Assembly (NCBI GenBank): GCA_021186555.1
Contig: JAJKFL010000427.1
Coordinates: forward strand, 16,792,005 to 16,856,004
DNA from: Reticulitermes speratus
Lineage: Eukaryota; Arthropoda; Insecta; Blattodea; Rhinotermitidae
Direction: 5' to 3'
DNA: 64,000 nucleotides
Below, one piece after another: positions 31,223-42,889 of this stretch. Position 1 is the stretch's first letter; every line of letters starts with the position of its first letter. Below the pieces are notes generated by a model that was not told where the DNA came from, made no database searches, and saw nothing but the letters and a program-made list of their open reading frames with translations. The position numbers and the translations under genes are program-made.

Positions 31223-31890
31223 GCCGATCCCAGTGGCCGCGCGGTCTAAGGCGTGGGTCTGCGGCCGCTCACTTGCTGGTATTGCGGGTTCAAATCCCGC
31301 CGGGGGCATGAATGTATCTGTCTCTTATGAGTATTGTGTGTTGTCAGGTAGAGGTCTCCGCGTAGGACTGATCACTCGTCCGGAGGAGTCCTACCGAGTG
31401 TGGTGTGTCTCAGTGTGATCGTGAAGCCTCGATAATGGGGAGGCCCTGGCCTACGAGGGGCTGTTAATAATAATAATAACCATGGCTCAACAGCCCTATA
31501 TGGGCTCGGGCCTCCTCTTTCCGAGGTTACTAAGTCGTGTGCATTCGTGGCAGTTGGTGACTGGACAACTGGCCGCGCTACTGTTCTATCGATCCTGATG
31601 TGACAGCCAGAGCCATCTGGCAGGCAGTGAGAAATGGAGGCTTTTGAATTTAGCTTACGTAACATTTTTATTCATGCCCGTAAGGTTCTTTTACATGCCG
31701 TAAATCTACGACATGGGACCGACGGCTTTACTTCCCCTCCGAAGGAAGTGGTGCTCCGGATTTTTATCACCCTTAAAAATCCATCGACCTCGGTCGGGAT
31801 CGAACCCGCGAACCTTGGGTCCAGTGGCGAGCACGCTAACCACTAGTCCACCGAGGTCGACACGAGGGGCTGTTGCGCCATGGAAATAAA
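31223..31890 (+). mobile_element. SINE A interrupted by SINE E
   Basis: Head gccgatcccagtggccgcgc and ttgcgggttcaaatcccgcc, then the A body. The tail begins at aggccctggcctacgagggg, is broken at 31465, and resumes at 31862 with acgaggggctgttgcgccat and an A-rich end. Confidence 0.88.
31466..31861 (-). mobile_element. SINE E, nested in SINE A
   Basis: On the minus strand a tRNA-like head has a 7-bp acceptor-like pairing (gacctcg with cgaggtc), the A-box region ggactagtggttagcgtg and B box cgggttcgatcccg. A unique body follows. The tail gaggcccgagcccatatagg with gctgttgagccatgg ends in (ATT)n. A perfect 13-bp duplication acgaggggctgtt (31453-31465, 31862-31874) flanks it. Its 3' tail is shared with SINE A although head and body differ. 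Confidence 0.88.
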
Positions 31891-32249
31891 ACAGTTGCAT
31901 TCAGTTTTGAGGTTACCGCAGCGGTGCAAAAGAAGAGTCTATTCTTCAGGCATATGACGTTGCGTCACTGGGTAATCGGATCCTCACCTATCGAAGCAAC
32001 GTAGTCATCATCCTCAAGTCTCGGAATGTCTTCTTGGACAGTACATGGTTTCGAAAGTCGGCATCCGATCACGCAGCTACGCCGCGTCACATTCCAAAAC
32101 AACGGAATTGTAAGATACATGCACTTACAGAACGAAACAGGCGGTTTGATAAAGCTAGGTGTAAATGGATACAAACTTTCTTTCTTCCTTAGTCTGACCT
32201 CTTCTACCCTCTCATTGTAGGTGTAGAAGGTTATTGTTGCAACTGATCA

Positions 32250-32437
32250 CACTCAGTGACAGACACACTCGGTAGGACTTCTCTGGACGGGTGATTGGTC
32301 CGTCGCAGAGACCTCTATCTCACAACACATAACACTCACAACAGACATTCATCACCCCGGCAGGATTCGAACCCGCAATCCCAGCAAGCGAGCGACCGCA
32401 GGCCTACGCCTTAGACCGCGCGGCCAATGGTATCGGC
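32250..32437 (-). mobile_element. SINE A, 3'-truncated
   Basis: Minus copy with the full tRNA-like head (ggattcgaacccgcaatccc and cgccttagaccgcgcggcc as seen on plus) and the gtcgcagagacctctatctc body. The GGCCCAGGCCC tail is absent. Confidence 0.85.
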
Positions 32438-32439
32438 CG

Positions 32440-33050
32440 ATAAAACTTTAACTGAGTTAAAGAACAATTTTCGTATTTACTGTCGGTAATGACGAAAGAA
32501 TTACTAACAAGAAAATATACAGATAATAATTTATTCCAACTTATTGCACTGGTATATATCAATGTAAAAGTTATTCCAGCATGTTTCTGCTGATACACGT
32601 AGCTATCAGCAGGGAATGCACACAAAGGTTATGTTTAGTTAAGAATATGCAACATTGTCCATGGTAAAGGTAAATGTACCTTCCAGAGTAAATTACAATA
32701 GCCTCGTATGCAGTGAGCAATGACGTATAAAATATATAGTACAAAATATACAGAACTCAAATAATGAAACTTATTTAAGCCCAAGCATCTTCTTTCCAAA
32801 TAAGCAGACAGATGTGTATACAGTTACACATTACTTTACCTAAGCTGCACCTACATGAGACGCCTCACGGCTATAACTTTGTAATGAGGCCTTAGCCGTA
32901 AGGCAGCGTTACGTTGAACCGTCTGACGTCTAACGAAATAAAAAAAAGTGAAAATAATTTTCTGGCTTGACGCTCCCCGACTCCCGAAACATCACCACTT
33001 TTCTTAGAAGGCCCCCGGTTTTCATTATGTCAAGAGCCGCTTTAAATATG
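32440..33050. other. No recognised feature
   Basis: AT-rich sequence with no element or gene that could be supported. Confidence 0.5.
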
Positions 33051-33056
33051 AAGATG

Positions 33057-33214
33057 AGTACGGAGCATTGATGGAATGACATTGGCATGGGAAAACGGAA
33101 GTACTTGGAGAAAAACCTGTCGCAAGGCAACTTTGTTCACCACAAACACGACACGGACTGGCCCGTTTCGAACCCGGGCAACCGGCGACTAAATGTCTGA
33201 GCCACGGCACGGCC
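33057..33214 (-). mobile_element. SINE D, partial
   Basis: Head and middle of SINE D on minus (gtttcgaacccgggcaaccg, gagccacggcacggcc, gtacttggagaaaaacctgt). The tail beyond the ggaatgacattggcatggg block is missing. Confidence 0.85.
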
Positions 33215-34262
33215 TGGATACCGACGTTCATCTAAACTCTATATAAGGAAACTTCAGTTCCTACCTCTAAGAGAACACAGTTCGTGTCCATTACAAAGAC
33301 CTACCCGTTAATATTTAGACAAATAATCAGTGTTTGCTGTGAGAATCGTACGAAAGAAATACAGGGTGTGGCAAAATGGAAACGTTCTTAATGCCACAGC
33401 AGGCGGTTAACAAATCCCACGGAAAGCAAAAGCATCAGCCGAAAACGCTGAACGGACAGACAACGTGGGAGAGCTATCCATAGACGCATGCTAAACCGAC
33501 AGAATGTGACGGTGTGGGTAGCACATATCCGGCTCAGGATAGGATCGGGTGACGGGTTCTCGCAAAAACGGTAATGGCCCTTCGGTTCCATAAAGGTCAC
33601 AAAGGTATCATCTACGAGTTCGCTAAGAAGGACTCTGCTGTGTGACTGGAGTACGTATTACCGCATACAGTACGTATTACCGCATACAGTACACTTACTG
33701 TATAACGCATAGATCATAAATCAAACAGAGGCAGTGCTGCATAAAAATTCGCTTAAATACAAATTACACTTCCTTCAGAAACAGCCATCAAAAAAACACA
33801 AACACTCGATGTTTTAAATCCGTGCTACAACGTCACAGGCACATTTATTATACTTATCACAGGAATAATCAGTGCGTCAGGAACGAGGGCTAGGCGACCG
33901 GTTTCGTGCACTGGCCTATAAGAATTGCTCTTTTGCTTCGGAACACGAGGAGAGGGGGGTTAATTCAACGGACGTTGGGTACTGCGGTATATTCTGCATT
34001 GTGCAGAGGTCAAGAGGCGATGTCAGATAAAGAACTACCCTCGTCCTTCATGCTACGGACTGCGAAGGAAACTGTGCACTTTGTACTTATCGATAATCCT
34101 TCAAAGAATTTTCAGACTTAATTTTCTTAGACCAATTTCTACACAATTTGAATAGTTTTATATTCTTATTTCTTCCGTTATGTGTGTGTGCGTGTGAATG
34201 TGTGTATGTGTGTGCGTGCGAGCGCGCGCCTGCTCGTTCGGTGTCTGGAAACTTAACGAGCA
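33215..34262. other. No firm feature; possible lone mariner-type end
   Basis: At 33362, tacagggtgtggcaaaatgg resembles a mariner terminal repeat, but no inverted partner was found. A short direct duplication gcatacagtacgtattacc lies at about 33650-33690. A GT-rich run of mixed gtgtgtgtgcgtg type spans 34178-34226. Nothing coding is supported. Confidence 0.45.
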
Positions 34263-34269
34263 ACATAAG

Positions 34270-34563
34270 ACAAAAGGTAAATTTGTCCCTGCGCACACCA
34301 TGAAGGCATATGGGGGAGTGGAGGTATAGCTCCACTCATTGTTAACGTCGGCAGTCGATAGAGGTAAGTGGTCAGCTTCACGCCCTGAACGCATTTCCTA
34401 CGGGAAAACCGCCCCCCTCACAATACCCATCAAATAGGAGACCGGATGTACACCAAAGCCGGTGCGAAAGATTAGGAAAAAAAAAAATTACGTCTGCCAG
34501 GAATCGAAGCACGATCGTCAAGCCCGTAGCCTAGTCACTATGCCTACTGATCTATTCCGGCTC
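34270..34563 (-). mobile_element. SINE B, diverged
   Basis: Tail aaaggtaaattt, body gtggaggtatagctccactc and gtaagtggtcagcttcacgc, and a worn head (gccaggaatcgaagcacgat) all read on minus. Confidence 0.78.
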
Positions 34564-34569
34564 AACTTA

Positions 34570-35665
34570 CATACATGTAAAAGAATAATCTAACAAGCTG
34601 TCTTAGTTTACAAAGACTGGGTTTCAAACAGGGTTTCTAAGTATTTTGGGAAATAATCAGACCCTAGTGTGTGTTTCGAAATAAAACTCATAATATAAAC
34701 TATTTAAAATATACAGCATTTAATCCAACAAACTGCACATGCAACAGTAAATAACAATTTCTTATTCTGTGTTGCTCCTCATACTCGTACATGTGTCTGC
34801 CCCTACACGCCATCCTCAGGGAGGTCATTTACAAAGGAATACAATTATAACAGATGCTGTCAAAGATGTGTAAATACGAGTATAGAGTTAAAATACAATG
34901 TTATGCATTAAAATATTGCTAAAAGTATAAAATGTAGACTAATTACAGATATGTTTATATTTCTTGATATCTTCAGTTGCAGACAAACATCTGTCACCAC
35001 TGTCATCTTCATTCCCCCGTGTTGTCTGATGTTCATACCATAGCGGAACACTGACTATTGTACAGTCAATTTGTTGCACTGGATATCAGTAACGTTAAAT
35101 AAGCTCATAACTTTTCTGCCATGAATTGTTCAACAGCAGTACACTCTACCTTACAAAAAAACTTCACAAAATAACATGTCCTTTTCTTAGCAATGTCATT
35201 GTTATTCACATCTAATCACCTTAATTCACGTAATATCTGAATACAGTACAAACACTTAGAACGCCTGGCACTGGAGAGATCTTCAGCTCCTGGAGTGGAA
35301 ACGCTACCTGCTATCACTAGCCACAAAAATTATATGTGTACAGTAAAAAGTGCGATAAACCGGAAAGCTCTATTATCCAGAAACTGAAAAAGATTTGTAC
35401 TAGAGTGAAATACAGGGGTGTTGTCGGTTTTTGTATTACACTTATACATCACGTTACGTAGGTGTTGATGAACAGGGAATAAAAAGTGCAGCAGGCGGAA
35501 ACAGGTCAGTAAATGTCCACGAGTTTGCTACGTACTCCACGATACACATCAGGCATAACGTTCTGATATCCGAAAATTGAGACATCCGCATCCCTTTGAT
35601 CCTGGTGATGCCGGATGTCGCAACTTCGATAGTAAAAGTTTAAAAAATTCTCCATCATTAACGAA
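34570..35665. other. No firm feature; degenerate hammerhead-like sequence
   Basis: On minus near 34770-34815, CTGAGGATGGCGTG...CAGACACATGTA keeps the order of the hammerhead-like motif but has lost GAAAC and stem II. The neighbouring ttaatccaacaaactgcaca resembles the left flank of the element at 10567. The rest is unrecognised. Confidence 0.4.
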
Positions 35666-35669
35666 AAAT

Positions 35670-35985
35670 ATATGCCTAACTTGTTTTAAAATAGTATGCA
35701 CAACTCGTTTTACAATATTTTGCATAACTTTTTTTATAATATTATGCATAACTTATTTTAAATATTAGCATAACTTGTTTTATAACATTAGCGTAACTTG
35801 TATAAAATGTTATGTATAAACGTGTTTCATAATATTACGCATAATTTGTTTTAAAATATTATGCACAACTTGTTTTATAATATTAGCATAACTTGTTTTA
35901 AAATATTATATATAACCTGTTTTATAATATTATGTATAACTTCTGTTAAAATATCACGCATAACTTGTTTTAAAATTCTTGCAGG
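35670..35985. repeat. Degenerate AT-rich minisatellite (about 24 bp)
   Basis: About a dozen imperfect units of type gcataacttgttttaaaata, with units shortened or lengthened by a few bases. Open frames through it are a by-product. Confidence 0.88.
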
Positions 35986-35989
35986 CATT

Positions 35990-38680
35990 CGAAACCCTTC
36001 CGAGTGTATGAAGGTGCCCGCGGTTATACTGTTAGCGATCGCTGAAGAAGTAATAAATACTGCTCGGGCATGCAGGCTCATGATAAAGTTAGCGACTGTC
36101 ACTCGTTAAGCCTACTGTGTTGAACGCTCGAGCAGCGAGCAGCAGATGGACTTGGACTGCACTGGGCGGTTCTTGTGCTGCCATCAACCGTTACGACAAT
36201 ATTTCAAGACAGTGTGTTACTGAACGACACAAAGTAAACTGACATCATTGTCATTTAGCGATGTAATGACTTCCAGCGTCTAACAAGCAGTTACAGACAC
36301 AACTCATAAAACCTTACGAGATTTCCGGTTCTCCTTTAACTGCTCAGACCCTGAAGATGGAAGCAGAAGGCTCATACGAAATTTCGGTATTACGAATCGA
36401 CACGGCGTCGTATTCAAGAAGACTTGAAACTTCACACAGTCTTCTTTCTTATTACACAAACTTCGTTCCTCAAATCTCGTGATGTTAATGTTATACTTAG
36501 TTATAAACGACTGTGTTCATAATCCAACATCAAAATTCAATTTGGCTTATAAGTTCTATGGTAAATATTCGCACGTTGATGATCGAAACTCAGACGGGCG
36601 ACAACTTTTTCATTGTTTGGAGTTACACACCATTATTTTCATTTCAGGAGTTATCGGACCTACTTATTAAATACAAATTGCTTTGCCTTAAGTGCCGGAT
36701 ATAACGCCAAAATTTCGCATAACAATCATGTTTATAGTTGATGATTTACAAATAATAGGTGATGTGTATGACTGTATATTGATAAATATATACATTTGAT
36801 CAACAACACAACAGGAACGTATCAACTTCAAACTATTTCATATATAATTTATAGAAATATTTCAGGTTTGTTTTCTCACACAATTTCACATTCATGGCTC
36901 TGATTGTCCGTGCAACCAAATTAAAATCTAAATAAAAATTTCACTCGCCCACCATACGGTTGTTTTTAAATTCCATAAACAATTAAGCCCGTTAAGCAAA
37001 CGTTTAATATTTTCCAAAGATGAACGCTACCTAGCAGGCTGACTACAACGAATGAAGAACCTGAAGCTATTCAGTAGGCCCACAAGGTATGTTTACAGGA
37101 GCAGCAATATTAGACACTTGACTACCGGTTTTGTTTCAGTGCTATGCCACTAATGTTCTGCTACAACTGTGTCTGTATTGTTTAAGGATGCTGAAAAGTC
37201 CTGAGCCATTGACGAACTTTGTGTGACAGGAGGTCATAAGGTACGTGAGGACAACTGCAGAAGCCATCGTCAGAATGTGATACGTTATTATTACGGACGG
37301 TCCAACAAGCTCACTTTGTGTCGACGTGAACATTTGTCGTAGCCTAGAAATTTAGAAACAATCACGACAGTATATTCTCTTTCTAGAAGACATTAAATTA
37401 AAGGTGGTACTGTGCTAACACCAACATCAGCAATCTGACAATTAATATCTACGTGTGAACATCACTTAATTAAACAATCAATTACCCATATGGATAAAAT
37501 GTAGATATATTTCAACACTTTTGTATAGACCCACATTTACTTTAAAAATTATAAGTCAACACACATTTGCGCTTTTTCTTTCTACCTTTCTTCTTCTTTT
37601 TTTTTTCAAACCTAAATCCCAAGGCTTAATTTGGAACTGCAACTGAATACACAGCCCGCTCCGTGGTAAAAATACTTGCATTTTATTCCACTTCCGATCA
37701 TAATTACATGCCCTCTCTTTGTACTCTAGTTACAAATAATCAAATTACCAACAGTTTTTCTGACTGTAAACTGCGAGCTGTTCTAACGTCTTGACAGATT
37801 ATTTAATAACTGATATCTAAGCCTACGCTTAATTTTATGTTACCACTAATTTATTTTATCTAATTACACCCAAGTTTATTTAAAGTTAAAACAGAACTAG
37901 GCATAAATTAGAAGACAAGACATAAGAAGGAAGTCTTTACTTAAACTAGGGCTGTTGTACCAGCACTACGAACACTGATGTAATTAACTCCGTGGTGAAA
38001 AACTAGTCCTAAATTCAATATTTCTTCATAGTGTGTCATGCTGGTATATAATTCTATTCTTCAGTAAGCTGCTGTTTCCAGATTATCAGAAGTACATATT
38101 ATGTTTCTAATTATATAGTGATTAGCATAGTCTTTGTTTTTGGCTTGTTTCTTACGGACCGGCATATTCGTTGGAATTCTGAATTTTCTCGGCCATTAGG
38201 CCAAAACGGGAAAAAGAAGCACGAAGCATACGAACATCTGATGTTAGATTCTTCCATATAATTAAATGTAAGGTATTTAAATGTACAATAAAATTACGTG
38301 TGCTATTAATTTATTCATTCATAACATTTTAGGTTCTCAACGTGGTATCAAAATTACAGTGTTCTAGGACATGACGCCGTGTAGTGTGGTAGACGAGTAC
38401 CAAGATCTCGGGGGAAATGCTGCCTCCCTTTTCAGGAAAAAAAAAACTTCGAAGTTACTCAGTCACTTGTAATCTCGTTACAACTCCTGTGTACTAGTGG
38501 ATAACATTTTATAACATATAAAAAATGTCTCTAGTGTCAAGCAGCCTTTGCGCCACCCTGCATAAGCCACTAAGATAATCACATGCAAAGATAAAGAAAA
38601 CCTCGCGAAAAAAATATATGATTATAACAGTCTTCATAAAAACCAACAAACGCATTAGATAGAATATATATATAATGTAT
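35990..38680. other. 2.7 kb with little recognisable
   Basis: A fragment related to repeat G (ccctgaagatggaagcagaa, aaatttcggtattacgaatc) lies at about 36348-36430. A weaker trace is at 38360-38440 (aaatgctgcctccc). No other repeat, RNA or gene could be supported. Confidence 0.45.
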
Positions 38681-38682
38681 AT

Positions 38683-38725
38683 TAAAGACATATGTTTCGA
38701 CAACACAGGTGTCATCCTCAGGGAG
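38683..38725 (-). ncRNA. Hammerhead-like motif
   Basis: On minus: CTGAGGAT, hairpin GACA/TGTC, GAAAC, 8-nt palindrome ACATATGT, C at the site. Stem II and stem III are intact. Stem I pairing is not evident. Confidence 0.5.
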
Positions 38726-38729
38726 TTCA

Positions 38730-39495
38730 TCTCAAAGGAATACAAGATCATCACATCAAGTTATAACGGTTAAAAGATCAAACACTGAAAGCCAAAAACA
38801 CAAATTCCACAATCATAGTTTACAGTACTGCGATGTTAAAATATTAAACGTGGTAAAACAACACACTGCTGGTGTTTGTAGTTGTTTAAGGTCATGTGGA
38901 CTGTGCACACAAGCATCTGCATCTGCCAAATATGGATCTCGTCCTGAAAATATATTATGTCTATAAGTTATTGGTGACTGTATATTAAAATGTATCGAAA
39001 GTGACTGTGAATAATATATTATATACTATATACATAACATAAAGTTATCTGATTATACATTCATACGTAGGCCTACCTGCGGAAATTGTTCGCTATTTTT
39101 GCTCAACCGCAATGCTGTAAACTCGGAAATCTTAAGTAACAAGAACGGCATACAACCTAAAACCCCCTACAAAATAACAAATAAAATTAAACTTAAAATA
39201 AACAGAACACAGGGCCAACCTCATCAGTGCCCATAACAAGACGTATCATATAAGTAAATAAGTATGTCTACTTTACATAAGCCAATAACAGCGACAGGCT
39301 TGTGCAGCCCAACACCGCAGAATATGTGCAGTGCCTTAATTACAAACTTTAACGCCCGTCCCAATAGCTGTCGCTCCAGGGTGGCAACGGCAACACGGAC
39401 TAAAGGCAAGACAAGAGGAGTAATGTGGAGTTACCAGTTCGGACAGTGGTCGTGTGTTAGAACGCCTGGTATAGCTATCTGCATATTTGTTGGTA
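38730..39495. other. No recognised feature
   Basis: No element or gene was recognised. Confidence 0.45.
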
Positions 39496-39509
39496 GTTAT
39501 CCATTATGT

Positions 39510-39788
39510 GTGGGCTGCAATGGCGCAGTTGGTATAGCGACTCGCTACGGCCCAGACGGTCCGGGGATCGAATCCCGGTGGCAGCGAGATTTTCCACACC
39601 TGTCCACACCGGCCCTGGGACCTGTACAATTGGCACCGAGTCTCTTTGCCGGAGGTAAAGCGGCCGGGGCGTGGCGTTAACCACCCACCCCATCTGGCGC
39701 CGAGGTTAAAGAAAGAGTAGAGCTCTACCTCTACCAACCCTCTGGGCATTCATGACTTATTCTAGGGTAAACTTCACCTTTTTACCTT
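39510..39788 (+). mobile_element. SINE B, well preserved
   Basis: Head aatggcgcagttggtatagc and ggggatcgaatcccggtgg, body ggccctgggacctgtacaat and cggccggggcgtggcgttaa, tail tttttacctttt. A perfect 13-bp duplication ttatccattatgt flanks it (39497-39509 and 39789-39801). Confidence 0.92.
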
Positions 39789-39866
39789 TTATCCATTATG
39801 TACCGAGCTTCATCTACGAATTTGGTTCCTTGACTCAAAAAAAAAGACCATGCTTTTGCGTAGTAA

Positions 39867-40045
39867 TCGGCGCGTCACAACGGAAGTCGGGGTTCGATCC
39901 AGGGCCAGTCCAAGTGGAATTTGTTGTAGAGAAAGTGACACTGGGACAGAGTCTTCTCCAAGTACTTCGGTTTTCGCCTGTGAATATAATTCCACCAATG
40001 CTCTGTACTAATACGTCATCCATCACCGACGCCACAAAATCTTAG
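39867..40045 (+). mobile_element. SINE D, partial
   Basis: Starts near the B box (ggggttcgatccagggcc) and runs through gtgacactgggacagag and gtacttcggttttcgcctg. The A-box half of the head is degraded and the ggggcccttc tail is missing. Confidence 0.8.
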
Positions 40046-40154
40046 TAATTTACTGTGTCGTTAAATAAACACTTCTTAATCTCTCTCTGTCTCTGTTTAT
40101 GTATTACTAGCGCCTGTAAACAATACAAATTCTGTCAGCTAACTTCCTCTTGAA

Positions 40155-40156
<2 letters not shown>

Positions 40157-40185
<29 letters not shown>
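40157..40185. repeat. (AT)n microsatellite
   Basis: About 14 uninterrupted at dinucleotides. Confidence 0.95.
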
Positions 40186-40188
<3 letters not shown>

Positions 40189-40189
40189 G

Positions 40190-41045
40190 TCTCTCTGTGT
40201 TTCGCCTCTCAATATCTAAAGAGTCTAAATAACATCTGAGTTTCTTATGAGGTGAAAGTTTATATCGCCGTGTTCTGGCATATAAGACCATGTAAACTTG
40301 CAGGTGGTTAGCAATGTTTCGAAGAAACCTACTGCTTCCGTCTTCATGTAAAAGGAGAAAGGTCCTTCTGAAACGTTGGCTAAAAACTAACCACACCACA
40401 TGGATCATAACATAAAAGACGGTAATCCAATTCTTCAGAACCGTGATATATGAAATCTTAAATGGATCTGATGAAGAACAGAAATAAACTGAAATATGGC
40501 AGTTGTTGTTTAACGCGTGGTTAAACACCTGTGACACATCTCTCCGAGAGACGATTCGGTGACAAAATGCCTACGTGATGATATCATAAATATGTATGTC
40601 ATTGTTCAGAGTGACGTTAAATTGGCATCTGCGTTTGCAGGTGTTCAAAAGTTTGAAGCCAGGCCTGGTCAGATCCGCCAGTCGAGAAACACAGTGCCTC
40701 AAGCAGACCTCGCTAGTAACAAAGACTTATTAACATGGACGGTGCAGTTAATTTATTTCCTTTTGCGTCGATCCGGATAATAAAACTAACATCACACAGC
40801 GGCAAATATCAACTCACAAACGTACAATTCCAAATACTCAAAGAAAAGTGTGTAACATAAAAATCAAGCACTGAATGCTACAACTGCCACCTGCTATCAA
40901 ATTTCTTCTTATTATGCACACTAAATACAGGAAAAATTCAGAATAAATGGTAAGACTCTATCAAGTTATTTCACAATTCAATCTAAACTCCAGTAATCAG
41001 TATTTATGGAAGAAGACTGTACATCTCAGCACACCTAAATAAAAA
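40190..41045. other. No firm feature
   Basis: About 40305-40375 resembles repeat G on minus (ttcttcgaaacattgc, gaagacggaagcagtagg), but the pairing is lost. The rest is unrecognised. Confidence 0.4.
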
Positions 41046-41049
41046 CCTC

Positions 41050-41275
41050 TTCTGTACATCTTGCGTATGAACTGCCTTGTAAAACACGTTATTGAAGGAA
41101 AGACAGAAACATAGAAATGGCGGGAAGACGAGGAAGAAGACGTAAGGAGCTAGTGGATTAACTTAAAAAAAACGGGAGGATACTGGAAATTGAAAGAGGA
41201 AGCACTAGATCGCACTGTGTGAAGAACTCACTTTGGAAGATGCTATGGACCTGTCGTAAGACACTGCGAGATGAC
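41050..41275 (+). mobile_element. LINE 3' end fragment
   Basis: Frames joined across breaks match the C terminus of the LINE at 7385-7879: LVKHVIEGKTET, GRRGRRRKELVD, then YWKLKEEALDRT and GPVV. At least three frame breaks or stops show that it is dead. Confidence 0.75.
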
Positions 41276-41279
41276 ATGT

Positions 41280-41875
41280 ACCGAACGTCGCGGTAGTTCA
41301 ACAATCCTGCTTTTAATTTCGGATGTCCCGGGTTTGAATCTAGGTCCGGAGACAGACGAAACTGATTTTTTTTTCAATTTTCTCAGTAACTCGAGGCAAA
41401 TGATAAGATATTAGTTCAAATTAGGCCACGACCACTTCACTGCCTCTCTTTCTCAATTAATCATCCAGTATACATTCTAGTCTCCTACGCTGCAGTGTGC
41501 TAGTGGCACTAAACGTTTCATTAACAGAGTAAAGGAGTAAACCCCCTCAACAGCTGACGTCACGGTCTCCAAACGATTTCTGGAGATGTTAGCAACACCA
41601 CGAAAACCAGATCTAAAATGACAACCCACACGATGATGCAGACACCAAACGAATAGGCTTGTATCTTTTATTTTCTTCTTCTTTTTTCTTCTTTTTTCCT
41701 CCCTACCTGCAGACTGCATATGGCTTCATGTTTAAGCCTGCTACTGCGCGGCAGGAACAGAGATGAACTGTAAAATGAATCTGCGTTCAATATTTAACAA
41801 CTCAAAAGTTCAGTAGTAACTATATGCACCACTGGCTGCATGTTACATTGCTTTGTTACTATCACAGGTGTAGAT
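41280..41875. other. No firm feature; possible SINE head relic
   Basis: gtcccgggtttgaatctagg at about 41326-41345 resembles a tRNA B-box region, but no A box or family body follows. The rest is unrecognised. Confidence 0.4.
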
Positions 41876-41879
41876 AGGA

Positions 41880-42010
41880 GGATAGTATTAGAATGGATAT
41901 TAAAGAAATAGGACGTGAAAATGTTGATTGGATTAATGTGGCACAGAATAGATCCTGCGCAGGGTTCTGATGAACACGGTAATGATATTTTGGATCCCAT
42001 AAAAGACGAG
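41880..42010 (+). mobile_element. LINE tail fragment
   Basis: A plus frame reads MDIKEIGRENVDWINVAQNR, related to the DWIDLAQDRDQW fragment at 427-600, then breaks. The opposite strand is open for 126 codons without motifs. Confidence 0.45.
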
Positions 42011-42342
42011 AAATTTAATGAGCATGCGAGGCCTGTGTTCCATGGAGCCAATATAATGTCACAAGCACTGATCTGACTCTTAGGTATGAACAGGACACGG
42101 ACAACTGAAGGCCAAAGGTTAGACGACAATATTCGATTCCCGGCTGGTGATATGTTTCGCTTCAATGATCTCAATGGAGCTATCAGAAGCAGCTGTCCAT
42201 TTCAACTGAAGCTCGAATGAGGTCACTGCAATCCGTACGCGCGAGCTGTAACAAAGAGAGATTGACGTCACGTGCATAGGTGTGTTATTTAACGACGCTC
42301 TCCATTCCTGGGTTTATATAGCGTCGGTCATAAAAGAATAAA

Positions 42343-42507
42343 AGAGTATGGAGCATTGGTGGAATGATAGTGACAGAGGAAAAGCAAAGTACTCGGAGAG
42401 AAACCTGTCCCGGTGCCACTTTGTCCACCACACCCATGGGTTGGCCTGGGTCTGAACCCGGGCCTCCGCGTTGAGAGGCCGGGGACTAACTGCCCGTGCC
42501 TTATCAC
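42343..42507 (-). mobile_element. SINE D, partial
   Basis: Minus copy with ctgaacccgggcctccgcgt (B-box region), gtcccggtgccactttgtcc and gtactcggagag. It stops before the family tail. A short (actaa)n run follows at 42586. Confidence 0.85.
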
Positions 42508-42599
42508 GTATTTGGTTGGCAGGCATCGTCTGTTGTACGTAGCGACACACAGCTAGAACCAAGGATGCCTGCAAATAGTACAATTAACTAACTAACTAA

Positions 42600-42880
42600 C
42601 TCCATGGAGCAGAGTCCTTCTTGAGAAGCTAACAGGTCGTCAGCTAGTCAAGAAATTCCCCGCGTTTTATGGAACCCGAAGGTTCATTACCGCACTCACA
42701 AGAGCCCGCCACCTGTCCCTATCTTACAATTAACCCGAGTTACTACGTATATTTAAAGATCAAGTTCGAACCGCGCAGTAAAAACTCTCCGTCTCGGTTA
42801 TAAAAACCCATCACTTAATGTTGTACAGGGACATAATCGCTGTTTGTTCTGAGATCTACACAGAAAATGGAAATACACGC
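42600..42880 (+). mobile_element. Interspersed repeat H, longest copy
   Basis: Frame reads [20 protein letters not shown], then [17 protein letters not shown], followed by frame breaks and a part shared with 51085-51205 (cgcgcagtaaaaactctccg, gggacataatcgctg). The [17 protein letters not shown] phrase is a common translated repeat in arthropod genomes, probably the tail of a LINE. The parent clade was not determined. Confidence 0.55.
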
Positions 42881-42889
42881 TTTGGAGAG

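Noticed and set aside
31790-31861. Possible genuine tRNA gene with 7-bp acceptor-like pairing
   Set aside because: The anticodon arm does not pair. The sequence is the head of a SINE with a body, tail and target duplication.
33362-33600. Mariner element beginning tacagggtgtggcaaaatgg
   Set aside because: No inverted partner or TA-delimited right end was found, and the minus open frame has no transposase motif.
34770-34815. Minus-strand CTGAGGATGG...CACATGTA as another hammerhead
   Set aside because: GAAAC is replaced by agacac and stem II does not form; kept only as a relic.
41794-42174. 126-codon open frame on minus
   Set aside because: Antisense to a LINE tail fragment; no motif or start context.
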